DNA of 64,000 bases from Streptomyces sp. NBC_00335 (GCF_036127095.1 NZ_CP108006.1:6129501-6193500); one strand, 5' to 3'. Shown: positions 39,535-48,404, counted from the first letter of the stretch. Notes: generated by a model not told the origin, from the sequence alone. A program made the numbers and translations.

Positions 39535-39566
39535 CGCCCGACGCCCTCGGGCACCCGGGTCCGGGT

Positions 39567-39596
39567 GACGCCCCCGCCGTGCGCGGCGGGGGCGTC
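39567..39596. terminator. Bidirectional terminator hairpin
   Basis: GACGCCCCCGCCG-TGCG-CGGCGGGGGCGTC: perfect 13-base arms with a four-base loop. It overlaps the stop codon of the convergent membrane-protein gene by two bases. Confidence 0.8.
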
Positions 39597-40176
39597 ACTT
39601 GATCACCGCGTTGGCCACGATGATGGCCAGCCCGATCGTGGCGTCGGCGACCCCGATGAGCAGCGCCGAGCCGAGCTTGTAGCCGACCCGGAGGGCCACG
39701 AAGGCGCCCCAGGCGAACAGCAGCGCGGTGTTCACGCCGAGCCCGATGGCAGTGACCCCGTGCGAGTCCCAGTCGGTGAGCCCGGCGACGAGCAGGAGCA
39801 GCACCGTGGGCAGGGTGGCCGCGATCATGGGCCACTCGTTCCACAGCGCCCGGCCCAGGATCCGCCACCGGTGGCCCGCGGAGCCGGCCTGATGGGTGCT
39901 CATGTGGTGCGAGTACCCGTGCGCGAGCCCGGCCGTGGCGGCGGTGACGAGCACCCAGCTGGCATCGTAGAAGGGGGTGTACTCCCCGCCCTTCTGGTCG
40001 AGCGCGGCCAGCAGCCCGGACGCCAGGACGGTCCCGTACACCCCGCCGAACATCCAGTCGGCGCCGCGGCGGGGCGGGGGGAGCGGGGGGAGCGCGGGCA
40101 CCGGGAGCTCCGGCGGCACCGGCGGCACCGGAGCCTCGCCGGGCATGGTGGGCCTCGGGTGCTGCTGCTCGTTCAC
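39595..40176 (-). CDS. Hypothetical integral membrane protein
   Basis: A 193-residue protein with a Pro-rich cytoplasmic N-terminus (about 38 residues; PGEAPVPPVPPELPVPALP) and four or five hydrophobic helices: FGGVYGTVLASGLLAAL, SWVLVTAATAGLAHGYSHHM, MIAATLPTVLLLLVAGL, ALLFAWGAFVALRVG and a last span ATIGLAIIVANAVIK. The pair of adjacent His in GYSHHMSTHQ is notable. I do not recognise a functional family; similar proteins are conserved across Streptomyces as unknowns. The stop lies inside the shared terminator stem. Confidence 0.75.
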   Translation of the reverse strand: MNEQQHPRPTMPGEAPVPPVPPELPVPALPPLPPPRRGADWMFGGVYGTVLASGLLAALDQKGGEYTPFYDASWVLVTAATAGLAHGYSHHMSTHQAGSAGHRWRILGRALWNEWPMIAATLPTVLLLLVAGLTDWDSHGVTAIGLGVNTALLFAWGAFVALRVGYKLGSALLIGVADATIGLAIIVANAVIK

Positions 40177-40339
40177 GATGGATCCTTTGGTGCGGTACGT
40201 CCCCTTTGTGCTGGACCCACCCTACGAGGCGCGGGGTGGGGCCGAGGTGAAGGGGTGGGGCCGCGACGGTCGCGGGGACGCCTCGCCGCCGGTGGCGCAG
40301 CGGCGGAATACCCCGGATCGCGGGCGACTTGAACCCCGC

Positions 40340-41047
40340 ATGGCAACTCTTGGACTCATCGGAAGCGGCAATATCGGAAGCACCCTCGCGCGGCTCGCCG
40401 TGGACGCGGGGCTGGACGTGGTCCTCAGCAATTCCAGGGGACCGGAGACGCTGGACACCCTGGTCGCCGAGCTCGGCCCGCGGGCCCGGGCCGCCACCCC
40501 CGCCGAGGCGGCCGCGGCCGGCGACTGGGTCGTGGCCACCATTCCGCTCAAGAACTACCGCGAGCTGCCCGCCGACGTCCTGGCGGGCAAGGTCGTGCTC
40601 GACACGCTCAACTACTACCCGCAGCGGGACGGGGTCTTCCCCGCCCTGGAGGCGGAGGAGACCACCACCAGCGGGCTCGTCCAGGAACACCTGTCCGGGG
40701 CGCAGGTCGTCAAGGCGTTCAACAACATCTACTTCAAGCACCTGCTCTCCCTCGCCCGCCCGGCCGGCTCCCCGGACCGCTCGGCCCTGCCGATCGCGGG
40801 CGAGGACCCGGCCGCCCGCGCGTCCGCCACCCGCCTCCTCGACCTGCTCGGCTACGACGCGGTCGACGCGGGGACGCTCGCCGAGAGCTGGCGCTTCCAG
40901 CGCGACACGCCCGTGTACGTCCTCCCGTACGCCGAGGACACGGACGGCCCGGGGGGATTCCGCGAGGCTCCGGGGGCCGTTGCCGGTGCGGCGTCCGTCC
41001 GCGCCGCCCTGGCCGAGGCCGTCCGGCCCGCGGGCGGCGCCGGATGA
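40340..41047 (+). CDS. NADPH-dependent F420 reductase-like (NAD(P)-binding) protein
   Basis: A 235-residue Rossmann protein. TLGLIGSGNIGSTLARLAVDAG is the GxGxxG fingerprint and VVLSNSRGPETL the NADP-selective loop (the F420-dependent NADP reductase motif). DWVVATIPLKNYRELP, VLDTLNYYPQRDG and VVKAFNNIYFKHL fit the family. These enzymes move hydride between NADP and coenzyme F420, or act as related imine/ketone reductases; F420 use is not proven by sequence. Its stop overlaps the next gene (ATGA), so it is translated with the ketopantoate-reductase-like enzyme. Confidence 0.82.
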   Translation: MATLGLIGSGNIGSTLARLAVDAGLDVVLSNSRGPETLDTLVAELGPRARAATPAEAAAAGDWVVATIPLKNYRELPADVLAGKVVLDTLNYYPQRDGVFPALEAEETTTSGLVQEHLSGAQVVKAFNNIYFKHLLSLARPAGSPDRSALPIAGEDPAARASATRLLDLLGYDAVDAGTLAESWRFQRDTPVYVLPYAEDTDGPGGFREAPGAVAGAASVRAALAEAVRPAGGAG

Positions 41048-41967
41048 GGATCCTGACGGTCGGAGCCGGAGCCGCGGGCGGCTACTTCGGCGCGCGCCTC
41101 GCCCGGGCCGGCCGGGACGTCACCTTCCTGGTGCGCCCCCGGCGGGCCGAGGCCCTGCGGGCGCGCGGGCTGCGGGTGAGCGGGCCGGGGGAGGAGATCG
41201 CCCTCGACCCGCAGCTCGTGACCGCCGACGCGCTGGCGCCGAAGTACGACCTCGTCCTGCTGTCGGTGAAGTCCACCTCCCTCGAAGCGGCCGTCCGGGA
41301 CCTCGCCCCGGCGGTCGGTCCCGGCACGGTGATCCTCCCCCTGCTCAACGGGATGGCCCACCTCGACCGCCTCACGGACCGGTTCGGGGAGGCGGCGGTG
41401 CTCGGCGGGGTGGCCAAGGTGGTCACCACCCTGAACGAGCACGGCGACATCCTCCGGCTGGCCCCGCCCACCGTGCTGCTCACCGGCGAACTCGACGGCC
41501 GTCCCTCGGCGCGGGTGGACGCCGTGCGCGAGGTGCTGGCCGGGGCGGGCATCGACACCCCCGAAGTGCCGGACATCGTGGGCGCCATGTGGCACAAGTG
41601 GGTCTTCATCACCAGCCTGGTGGCGGTCACCTCCCTGGCGCGCGGAGCCGTCGGAGAGGTCAACGCCGTACCCGGCGGGACCGAGTTCGGCCTCGCGGTC
41701 CTCTCGGAGGCGGCCGCCGTGTCGGCCGCCGCCGGGCATCCGGTGCCGGAGTCCGAACTCGCCTTTACCGCACGGACGCTGGCCGCGCCGGGCTCGCCGC
41801 TGACCCCGTCGATGTACCGGGACCTGGTCGCCGGTCACCCGACCGAGGTCGAGCACGTGCTCGGCGACCTGACCGCCAGGGCCCGCGGCCTCGCCGTACC
41901 CACGCCGCTCCTCGATCTCGCGGCCCTCCAGCTGCGGGTGCACCAGCGCCGGGTGGCGGGGGCGTAG
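41044..41967 (+). CDS. 2-dehydropantoate 2-reductase-like (ApbA/PanE family)
   Basis: A 307-residue enzyme with N-terminal TVGAGAAGGYFGARLARAGR (GxGxxG), VTFLVRPRRAEAL and KYDLVLLSVKSTSLEAAV, the family's NADPH-binding segments. MWHKWVFITSLVAVTSLARGAVGEV carries the catalytic Lys of the C-terminal helical domain, followed by SPLTPSMYRDLVAGHPTEVEHVLGDL. It would reduce 2-dehydropantoate to pantoate (coenzyme A synthesis) or a related 2-oxo acid; bacterial genomes often have several copies with other roles. It starts with ATG overlapping the preceding stop. Confidence 0.85.
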   Translation: MRILTVGAGAAGGYFGARLARAGRDVTFLVRPRRAEALRARGLRVSGPGEEIALDPQLVTADALAPKYDLVLLSVKSTSLEAAVRDLAPAVGPGTVILPLLNGMAHLDRLTDRFGEAAVLGGVAKVVTTLNEHGDILRLAPPTVLLTGELDGRPSARVDAVREVLAGAGIDTPEVPDIVGAMWHKWVFITSLVAVTSLARGAVGEVNAVPGGTEFGLAVLSEAAAVSAAAGHPVPESELAFTARTLAAPGSPLTPSMYRDLVAGHPTEVEHVLGDLTARARGLAVPTPLLDLAALQLRVHQRRVAGA

Positions 41968-42143
41968 GGCGGAGGGGGCGGAGGGGGTGTAGGGCTGTGG
42001 CCGGCAGGCCTCAGGGTCTGCCCACCCGGCCCCTTCGGGGTGGCCTCGGGGTGGGGTCAGGGTGATCACCGATGGGCAACGCGCGGTGGCTGGAGGAGTG
42101 TTGGTGTCAGAGCCCACCGAGCCGCCTTCTCCAGGAGCCACCG

Positions 42144-43247
42144 ATGAACGCACGCCCCCGCACCGCCCGCAGGATCGCCGTCACCGGCATCGCCTTCGCG
42201 GTCCTTGCCGTGGGTGCGGGTGCCCCGGCCGCACTGGCGGCGACCGGCGGGTCCGACGGCTCCGCCGCCACCCCGGCGTACGCCCGGCAGGCGGTCACCC
42301 GCGATCCCGCCGCACTGCGGGCCTTGCTGGTCTCCCTGCCCGACGGGATCTCGACGGGGGCCCTGGTGCGGCTGTCCGGCGAGGGGCTGCGCACGCCGTG
42401 GACCGGGACCGGCGGGCCCGTCGCCGCGGACGCGGAGGTCCCGATCGGCAGCGTCACCAAGCTGTTCACGAACGCCCTGGTGCTGCGGCTCGTCGCGGAG
42501 CACCGGATCGAGATCGACGCGCCGGTGCGCCGCTACCTGCCCGACCTGATACCCGAGGCCTACGCCGAAGTCACCGTCCGGCAGCTCATGGACCACACCG
42601 CCGACCTGCCGAAGGCCGGCAGCGATTCCGCCGACCCGCGCACCCTCGTGCTGGAGACGTTCGCGACGGAGGCGGCCACCGGCTCGGGCCGCACACCGGC
42701 CCCGGGCACGGTCCAGCAGTACAACGGGACGAACACCTTCGTCGCCGGCCTGCTCGTGGAGCGGATAACCGGCCGGACCTACGCGGAGGAGCTGCAGCGC
42801 CGCATCCTGCGCCCCCTGGGGCTGCGGCAGACCCGGATGTCGACGGATCCCCGGATGGCCAGGTTCTGGGCGGAGGGCGGCCTGGTCTCCACCGCGGCCG
42901 ATCTGGACCGCTTCATGGGCGCACTGCTGGGCGGCCGACTGCTGCCGCCCGCCCAGCAGCGGCACCTGTACGAGGTCCCGGACGTGCCCAACGCCGCGGA
43001 GAACAAGTGCCTGTCGCCGAAGGCCTGCTTCAGCGCGGCCGGCTTGATGCGCCACGAGACGGCCGGCACCACGGTCTGGGGCAAGACGGGCTTCGGCCCC
43101 GGCTGGTCGACCGGGGTGTTCGCGACCGAGCACGCCGGCCGCCGGCTCGTCTTCGCCCACAACCCGGTGCCCGGTACGACCGGGAAGCAGCAGACGGGGC
43201 GCGCCGTGGAGTTCGTGAACGCGGGCCTCGCGGGTCTCGCGGGCTAG
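42144..43247 (+). CDS. Secreted serine hydrolase (beta-lactamase/DD-peptidase fold)
   Basis: A 367-residue exported protein. Residues 1-32 form a signal peptide ending APAALA. The catalytic Ser-x-x-Lys is SVTK in PIGSVTKLF (about residues 102-110), the second motif is QQYNGTN (Tyr-x-Asn, about 191-195), and GKTGFGPGW carries the Lys-Thr-Gly-like third motif (about 313). This is the class C/DD-carboxypeptidase (Beta-lactamase, PF00144) layout. It may act on peptidoglycan peptides or esters. The ATG at 42144 has CCAGGAGC upstream. Its TAG shares CTAG with the convergent ArsC-like gene stop. Confidence 0.87.
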   Translation: MNARPRTARRIAVTGIAFAVLAVGAGAPAALAATGGSDGSAATPAYARQAVTRDPAALRALLVSLPDGISTGALVRLSGEGLRTPWTGTGGPVAADAEVPIGSVTKLFTNALVLRLVAEHRIEIDAPVRRYLPDLIPEAYAEVTVRQLMDHTADLPKAGSDSADPRTLVLETFATEAATGSGRTPAPGTVQQYNGTNTFVAGLLVERITGRTYAEELQRRILRPLGLRQTRMSTDPRMARFWAEGGLVSTAADLDRFMGALLGGRLLPPAQQRHLYEVPDVPNAAENKCLSPKACFSAAGLMRHETAGTTVWGKTGFGPGWSTGVFATEHAGRRLVFAHNPVPGTTGKQQTGRAVEFVNAGLAGLAG

Positions 43248-43615
43248 AGCGTGCGCGAGAGGGCTTCGCGGACGGCCTCCTCCGAGCGGGCCACCACCGC
43301 CGTGCCGTCCTCGGCGGTGATGATCGGGCGCTGGATCAGCTTCGGGTGCGCCGCCAGGTGGCTGATCCAGGCCCCGCGGGCCTCTTCGGTCTCCTCGCGC
43401 GGCAGGTCCCGTACGCCGGTCACCTTGGCCAGGGGATCCGAGGTGCGGGTGATGTCCCAGGGCTCCAGGCCGAGGCGGCCCAGGACCTCGCGGATCTCGG
43501 CTTCGGAGGGCACGTCCTCCAGGTAGCGGCGGACGGTGTACTCGGCGCCCTCCGCGTCCAGGAGCGTCAGCGCGCTACGGCACTTCGAGCAGGCGGGATT
43601 GATCCAGATCTCCAT
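43244..43615 (-). CDS. ArsC/Spx-like glutaredoxin-fold protein
   Basis: A 123-residue small protein with the ArsC fold. MEIWINPACSKCRSALTLLD has the N-terminal CxxC-like Cys pair (Cys9 and Cys12) that in arsenate reductases attacks arsenate. Later RYLEDVPSEAEIREVLGRLG and the LIQRPIIT segment (Arg near the active site) follow the family. It may reduce arsenate with glutaredoxin or act as a thiol reductase; arsenic genes are absent nearby, so the latter is open. The ATG at 43615 was taken; a longer reading would cross the next promoter. Convergent with the serine hydrolase. Confidence 0.85.
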   Translation of the reverse strand: MEIWINPACSKCRSALTLLDAEGAEYTVRRYLEDVPSEAEIREVLGRLGLEPWDITRTSDPLAKVTGVRDLPREETEEARGAWISHLAAHPKLIQRPIITAEDGTAVVARSEEAVREALSRTL

Positions 43616-43721
43616 GCTCGAAAGCTTAGCCAGGTGCTGTCTGGCCAGGTCCTTTGTCAGTGGTCGCCGGTAAAATTCAAGGAGAAGGACAGGACGCCAA
43701 CTTGCCTTTGGGAGGCTGTAG

Positions 43722-43985
43722 ATGGCCACTGCCATGACCCTGCGCACCATCGATCCCGTCAAGAAGAAGCCGCTGCCGGCGGGACTGCCGCGCGAGTGGT
43801 ACGAGAGCCACAACCGGCGGCTGAAGGCCATGCGACTGGCGATATCGCTGCTCGACTCGGGTACGTATGACGCTCAGCGCGCCACCAACCGCAAGATCCG
43901 CACGATGGCCGTCCGGACGGGCATCCGCCGGCCGTCGAACGTGACCTGCAAGCTGGTCCGTTCCTTCATCCGCGACGCCGGGTAG
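43722..43985 (+). CDS. Conserved small basic protein, unknown function
   Basis: An 87-residue basic protein (many Arg and Lys) with ATG at 43722 and GGGAGG eight bases upstream. It contains LPREWYESHNRRLKAMRLAIS and LLDSGTYDAQRATNRKI, and a Cys in SNVTCKLVRSFIRD. I do not recognise a family; GC-biased third positions and the good ribosome site support it as a real gene. High charge suggests nucleic-acid or protein binding. It stands alone between the ArsC-like gene (divergent) and the convergent deacetylase. Confidence 0.7.
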   Translation: MATAMTLRTIDPVKKKPLPAGLPREWYESHNRRLKAMRLAISLLDSGTYDAQRATNRKIRTMAVRTGIRRPSNVTCKLVRSFIRDAG

Positions 43986-44031
43986 GCGCGGCGGGCGGGG
44001 GGCGGGCCGGGCGGGCCGGCGGGTCTCAGCC

Positions 44032-44817
44032 TCAGCCCGCCTCGGGGATCTTGGGGAAGCTGAAGCCGTAGCCCTGCTCCTTGAGCCACGGCAGCAGCTT
44101 TTCGAGGGCCTCGACGGACTGGGAGCGGTCGCCACCCCCGTCGTGCATGAGGATCGTCGGCCCCTTGGTCTTCAACTGGTCCTGCACGGTGCTGACGATC
44201 CTGTCCGCGCCGGGCCGGTTGAAGTCGCCGGGGTCGACGTTCCAGCCGAGGTTGGCCATGCCGTTGCGGGCGGCGATCTCGCGGCTCTCGGGGGTGAAGG
44301 CGCCGCCGGGGGCGCGGTAGTACCAGATGCGGGCGGAGCCGCTCGCCTCGTCGATCATCCGCTTCGCGTCCATGATCTCCCTCTCCTGGTACGCGACGTC
44401 TTTCTTGTTCATGGCCGTGTCGTGGCTGACCGCGTGGTTGCACAGGCGGTGGCCGGCCGAGGTGATCTCCTTCACCAGGTCCGGGTGCTTCTTCGCGTTC
44501 GGCCCGGTCAGGCAGAAGGTGGCCTTCGCGCCGTGGGCCTTGAGGAGTCCGAGCGCCTTCGGGGTCCACCTCGGGTCCGGGCCGTCGTCCAGGGTGAGGT
44601 TGACGACCTTGCCCCCGTCCTCGGCCGCGCGCACCAGGGCCGAGCCCACCTGGAGCGGGGCGGGGGCCTCGATCTGCTGGTGCTGCGCCGAGTCCGGGTC
44701 CGCCGCCGCCTCTTCCCCGGCCAGGCCCACCACGATCGCACCGGTGATCAGGGCGACGGCTCCGGCCGCCGCGATGATCGCGCTGATCCGCTGGTTGTGT
44801 TTGTACGGTGCGCGCAT
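44032..44817 (-). CDS. Polysaccharide deacetylase (NodB-domain) exported protein
   Basis: A 261-residue carbohydrate esterase 4 enzyme. Residues 1-35 hold a transmembrane/signal segment (ISAIIAAAGAVALITGAIVV), probably an N-terminal anchor. NodB motifs are in order: VNLTLDDGPDPRWTP (catalytic and metal Asp), CNHAVSHD (metal His pair), YYRAPGGAF (motif 3, with Arg and Pro), and TILMHDGGGDRS (motif 5 His). It removes acetyl groups from chitin oligomers, peptidoglycan or related N-acetylglucosamine polymers at the cell surface. The ATG at 44817 has GAGG upstream. Confidence 0.9.
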   Translation of the reverse strand: MRAPYKHNQRISAIIAAAGAVALITGAIVVGLAGEEAAADPDSAQHQQIEAPAPLQVGSALVRAAEDGGKVVNLTLDDGPDPRWTPKALGLLKAHGAKATFCLTGPNAKKHPDLVKEITSAGHRLCNHAVSHDTAMNKKDVAYQEREIMDAKRMIDEASGSARIWYYRAPGGAFTPESREIAARNGMANLGWNVDPGDFNRPGADRIVSTVQDQLKTKGPTILMHDGGGDRSQSVEALEKLLPWLKEQGYGFSFPKIPEAG

Positions 44818-44928
44818 CGTAGGGGCCTCGATTTCCGTGCTCGGGGGGCTGGAAAACCCGAGCAAAACACGGAAATTGACCCAAATGGGCGATGGTCATC
44901 GTTTGGTCACGTGATCAGTACTGCGTGG

Positions 44929-46047
44929 TCACCGGGCCCCGGGGACCTCACCCGTCGCCCCCTCCGGCTCCGGTGACAGGGACAGCACCAGCAGGGCCAC
45001 GTCGTCGCGCGGCCCGCCCCCGCTGAAGGACCGCAAGTCCCGCCACACCGCCGAGGCCAGGCCCGCCGGATCCGTCGCCAGTGCGGGCACGCGCGCGGCC
45101 AGCGGGTAGAAGTTGCCCGCCGCGTCACGGGCCTCCGTCACCCCGTCCGTGTACATCACCAGCCGGTCCCCGGGCAGCACCCGGAGCTCGGCCGGCACGG
45201 CCGGGGTGGGGCCGGCCAGGCCCAGGCCCAGCGGAGGCCCCGGGTCCACCTCGACTTCCGAGACCGTGAAACCCCGTAGCAGCAGGGGCGGGGGATGCCC
45301 GCACGACACGATCCGTACGAGGTCCAGCCCGGGCGGGAACTCCAGCAGCACCGCCGTCGCGAAGAGCTCCGCGTGCGCCACCGACTCGGCCGCCGAGTCC
45401 GCGAGCAGCCGCCGGTCCAGCCGGGCCGCCACCGTCGTGAGCTCCGCGTCGTCCAGGACCCCCTCCCGGAAGGCGCCGAGCAGCGAGGCCACGGTGCCGA
45501 CGGCGGCCAGGCCGTGGCCCTGGACGTCGCCGACCAGCGCGCGCACGCCGTAGGGCCCGACCCGTACGTCGTACAGGTCGCCGCCGACCAGGGTGCCCTG
45601 CTGGGCCGCCCGGTAGAGGCCCGCGCAGCCGACCGCGCCGACCCGTTCGGGGACGGGCGGCAGGACCGCGAGCTGCGCCGCCTCCGCGACGGTGCGCACG
45701 CTCACCAGCTGGGCGTCGCGGCGTTTTCGGACCCAGGCGACCACCACGCTGAGCAGGCCGATCACGGCGACGGTCGCGAGGTCGGAGCCCCGGGCATGGG
45801 CGATCCCGAGCGTGGGCAGGCCGATGAGGACCAGCACCACCGCGGCGAAGACGGCCGTCCCGGCGGCCCCGTAGGCGAAGGCGGCGACCGGGGGGAGTCC
45901 GGCCAGGAAGTAGCCCAGCTCGACGTCGCCCGGGGTGATGCGCTGGACGAACACCAGCACGACGAGGGCCACCGCGGGCGCGAGGCGGGCCCAGCGCGGC
46001 GGCGGCGCCCCGCGCAGCCAGCCCGGCTCCTCGCGTCGGCGTCTCAC
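44929..46047 (-). CDS. SpoIIE-type PP2C serine phosphatase with membrane sensor region
   Basis: A 372-residue protein. The N-terminal 105 residues hold three to four membrane helices (LAPAVALVVLVFVQ, LPPVAAFAYGAAGTAVFAAVVLVLIG, LATVAVIGLLSVVVAWV). The SpoIIE/PP2C domain follows: VRTVAEAAQLAVLPPVPE, GGDLYDVRVG (metal Asp), ALVGDVQGHGLAA (second metal Asp), IVSCGHPPPLLL and VMYTDGVTEARD, then GGGPRDDVALLVL. Such phosphatases dephosphorylate anti-anti-sigma factors in Streptomyces stress and development circuits. The GTG at 46047 has GGTGGAGGGG upstream. Divergent from the VIT-family transporter. Confidence 0.9.
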   Translation of the reverse strand: MRRRREEPGWLRGAPPPRWARLAPAVALVVLVFVQRITPGDVELGYFLAGLPPVAAFAYGAAGTAVFAAVVLVLIGLPTLGIAHARGSDLATVAVIGLLSVVVAWVRKRRDAQLVSVRTVAEAAQLAVLPPVPERVGAVGCAGLYRAAQQGTLVGGDLYDVRVGPYGVRALVGDVQGHGLAAVGTVASLLGAFREGVLDDAELTTVAARLDRRLLADSAAESVAHAELFATAVLLEFPPGLDLVRIVSCGHPPPLLLRGFTVSEVEVDPGPPLGLGLAGPTPAVPAELRVLPGDRLVMYTDGVTEARDAAGNFYPLAARVPALATDPAGLASAVWRDLRSFSGGGPRDDVALLVLSLSPEPEGATGEVPGAR

Positions 46048-46123
46048 CCCTCCACCCTGATCCCGGCACCGAAGGCGCGCACGCCGGGTGGCTCCGTAGG
46101 GCTGGGGCCGCCACAGTGGTGGC

Positions 46124-46831
46124 GTGACGGAAGCGGATGGTGCGGCGGGGCAGAGCGCGGCGATCAGTACCCGGCTGAACTGGCTGCGCGCGGGGGTGCT
46201 CGGCGCGAACGACGGGATCATCTCCACGGCGGGCCTGGTCGTCGGCGTCGCCGGGGCCACGACCTCGCGCACGGCGATCCTGGCGGCTGGCGTCGCCGGG
46301 CTGCTGGCGGGCGCGCTGTCGATGGCGGCGGGGGAGTACGTGTCGGTCAGCTCCCAGCGGGACTCGGAGAAGGCGGCGCTGGACCTGGAGCGGCGCGAGC
46401 TGGAGGAGTCGCCGCAGGAGGAGCTGGAGGAACTGACGGGGCTGCTGGTCGGCAGGGGACTGAGCGAGTCGGTGGCCCGGGAGGCGGCGGAGCAGCTGAC
46501 GGAACGGGATGCGCTGCGGGCGCACGCGCGGGTGGAGCTCGGGATCAACCCCGACGAGCTGGCCAACCCCTGGCACGCGGCGGCGGCGAGCCTGGTGGCG
46601 TTCACGGTCGGGGCGCTGCTGCCGCTGCTGGCGATCGTGCTGCCGGGGGCGTCCTGGCGGGTCCCGGTGACCGTGGTCGCGGTCCTGCTGTCCCTGACCC
46701 TGTGCGGGGTGCTCAGCGCACGGCTGGGCGGGGCGCCGGCGGCCCGGGCGATCCTGCGCAACGTCGCCGGCGGAGCCCTGGCCATGGCGGTGACCTACGC
46801 GGTGGGCACCTGGCTGGGCACCGCCACCTGA
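46124..46831 (+). CDS. VIT1/CCC1-family membrane protein (metal transporter-like)
   Basis: A 235-residue membrane protein of the vacuolar iron transporter family. N-terminal LNWLRAGVLGANDGIISTAGLVVGVAGA is the family signature (first helix), then LLAGALSMAAGEYVSVSSQRDSE (second helix with conserved Met/Glu/Tyr), an acidic cytoplasmic helix rich in Glu (LERRELEESPQEELEELTG) that in plant VIT1 binds metal, and three C-terminal spans. Likely exports iron or manganese. The start is GTG at 46124. Followed by a long non-coding stretch. Confidence 0.9.
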   Translation: MTEADGAAGQSAAISTRLNWLRAGVLGANDGIISTAGLVVGVAGATTSRTAILAAGVAGLLAGALSMAAGEYVSVSSQRDSEKAALDLERRELEESPQEELEELTGLLVGRGLSESVAREAAEQLTERDALRAHARVELGINPDELANPWHAAAASLVAFTVGALLPLLAIVLPGASWRVPVTVVAVLLSLTLCGVLSARLGGAPAARAILRNVAGGALAMAVTYAVGTWLGTAT

Positions 46832-47510
46832 CGGCCGGGCCCCCTGACGGTCCGCCCGCGGCTCGGGCGCCGGTACGCTCCTGCGGCCTGACGGGCCCGG
46901 GGCCCGACGGGCCCGGCCGCCTGACGGTCCCGCCCGCCGGTCCCGCCCGCCCGCCGGTCCCGCCTGCCGCCGGTCCTGCCTGCCGCCGGGCGGGCCTGCC
47001 ACCGGCACCGCCGGCCACGACCTGCGGCGCGCCCGCCACCTGAGGCGTCCGCCGCCTGACGGGCCAGTCGTCCGAGGGGCCTGCCGCCGCTGCCCGGGCC
47101 TGCCGCAGGCCGCCCGGGCCCGCTGCCGACGCCTCCGGCCCGCGGCCGAGCCACCTGCGGCCGGGGGAGCCCCCGCCGCGAAGATCAGGGGTCCCCTACC
47201 CGCCCTTCCTCCGTTCCCCGGGCTCCGCCCGGACCCGGTGTTCACCCACCGGACGGGCCGACGGCACGGCCTTCGGGGCTCGCCCGCGCGGGCCCGGCGG
47301 TGCGCGTCCCGTGACGGTGCGGCCCGGCGGCCCCGGCCCGGGAGCGCGCGGTCTGGAGGTACGCGCGCCCGGGACCGTGCGGCCCGCGGCCCCGGCCCGG
47401 GAGCGGAAGTGCGCGGCCCTGGACCGTGCGGCCGGCGACAGGGCGGCCGGGAAAGCGTGCGGCCCGGGTCGCCGGGGCCGTCGGTGCGGGGGCGCTGCCA
47501 AGATGGGGCC
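46832..47510. other. 679-bp G+C-rich non-coding stretch with degenerate repeats
   Basis: No supported gene. The first half repeats CCTGACGG five times (46827-46834, 46843-46850, 46887-46894, 46920-46927, 47055-47062) among CCGCCGGTCC-like runs. The second half has a 30-base unit GTGCGGCCC...GGGAGCG at 47317-47346 and again at 47377-47405. Frames across it lack Streptomyces-like codon bias. Probably decayed or expansion-prone spacer. Confidence 0.7.
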
Positions 47511-48404
47511 ATGCGTATCGCAGTCACGGGGGCCACTGGGCTCATCGGCAGCGCCCTCGGGCGGTCACTGAAGGCCGACGGACACGAGGTCGTCCGGTTC
47601 GTGCGGCGGGAGCCGGCCGGGCCCGGCGAGGCGCGGTGGGACCCCGCGCGCGGGTACGTGGACCCGGCCGGGCTCGCCGGCTGCGGGGCCGTAGTGCACC
47701 TCGCCGGGGCCGGAGTCGGAGACCACCGCTGGACGGCCGCCTACAAGCGGGAGATCCGCGACAGCCGGGTCAAGGGCACGGCCGCCATCGCCTTTGCCGT
47801 CGCCGCCATGGACGAGCCGCCCGCGACGCTCGTCTGCGGATCCGCCATCGGGTACTACGGGGACACGGGAGACCGGACGGTCGACGAGGATTCCCCGGCC
47901 GGGGAAGGGTTCCTCCCGGAGGTCTGCGTGCAGTGGGAGGCGGCCGCCGCGCCCGCCCGGGACGCCGGGGTCCGGACCGTGTTCGCCCGTACGGGACTGG
48001 TCGTCGCCGCCGAAGGCGGGGCCTGGGGGAAGCTGTTCCCGATCTTCAAGGCCGGCATCGGCGGCCGCCTGGGCAACGGCCGACAGTACTGGTCGCACAT
48101 CTCGATGCACGACGAGATCGCCGCCCTGCGCCACATCATCGACACCTCCGCCCTGACCGGGCCGGTGAACCTGACCGCCCCCGAGCCCCTGACCAACCGC
48201 GAGGTCACCGCCGCGATGGGCCGGGTCCTGCACCGCCCGGCGGTGTTCGCCGTGCCCGCGCCGGTCATGCGCGTGGTGCTCGGGGAGTTCGCCCAGGACG
48301 TGCTGGGCAGTCAGCGGGTGCGTCCCGCGCGGCTGCTGGAGTCCGGGTTCGTCTTCCGGTACCCGGGGATCGAGGAGTCGATCAGGGCCGCGCTGGAGGC
48401 CTGA
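47511..48404 (+). CDS. TIGR01777-family NAD-dependent epimerase/SDR protein
   Basis: A 297-residue extended-SDR protein. MRIAVTGATGLIGSALGRSL is the TGxxGxxG fingerprint. VVHLAGAGVGDHRWTAAYKREIRDSRVKGT, SAIGYYGDTGDRTVDEDS (with the YYGD signature) and FARTGLVVAAEGG follow, and WSHISMHDEIAALRHII is the family's hallmark W-x-H-I-x-D/H. This is the YfcH/SulA-type protein group; reaction undefined, possibly an NAD(P)-dependent sugar epimerase-like role. The ATG at 47511 follows the G+C-rich stretch with GGGGCC before it. Confidence 0.85.
   Translation: MRIAVTGATGLIGSALGRSLKADGHEVVRFVRREPAGPGEARWDPARGYVDPAGLAGCGAVVHLAGAGVGDHRWTAAYKREIRDSRVKGTAAIAFAVAAMDEPPATLVCGSAIGYYGDTGDRTVDEDSPAGEGFLPEVCVQWEAAAAPARDAGVRTVFARTGLVVAAEGGAWGKLFPIFKAGIGGRLGNGRQYWSHISMHDEIAALRHIIDTSALTGPVNLTAPEPLTNREVTAAMGRVLHRPAVFAVPAPVMRVVLGEFAQDVLGSQRVRPARLLESGFVFRYPGIEESIRAALEA

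Noticed and set aside
46713..47501. Arg/Gly/Pro-rich frames in the G+C-rich gap
   Set aside because: Composition of GGC/CCG repeats only; no ribosome sites and no coding bias.
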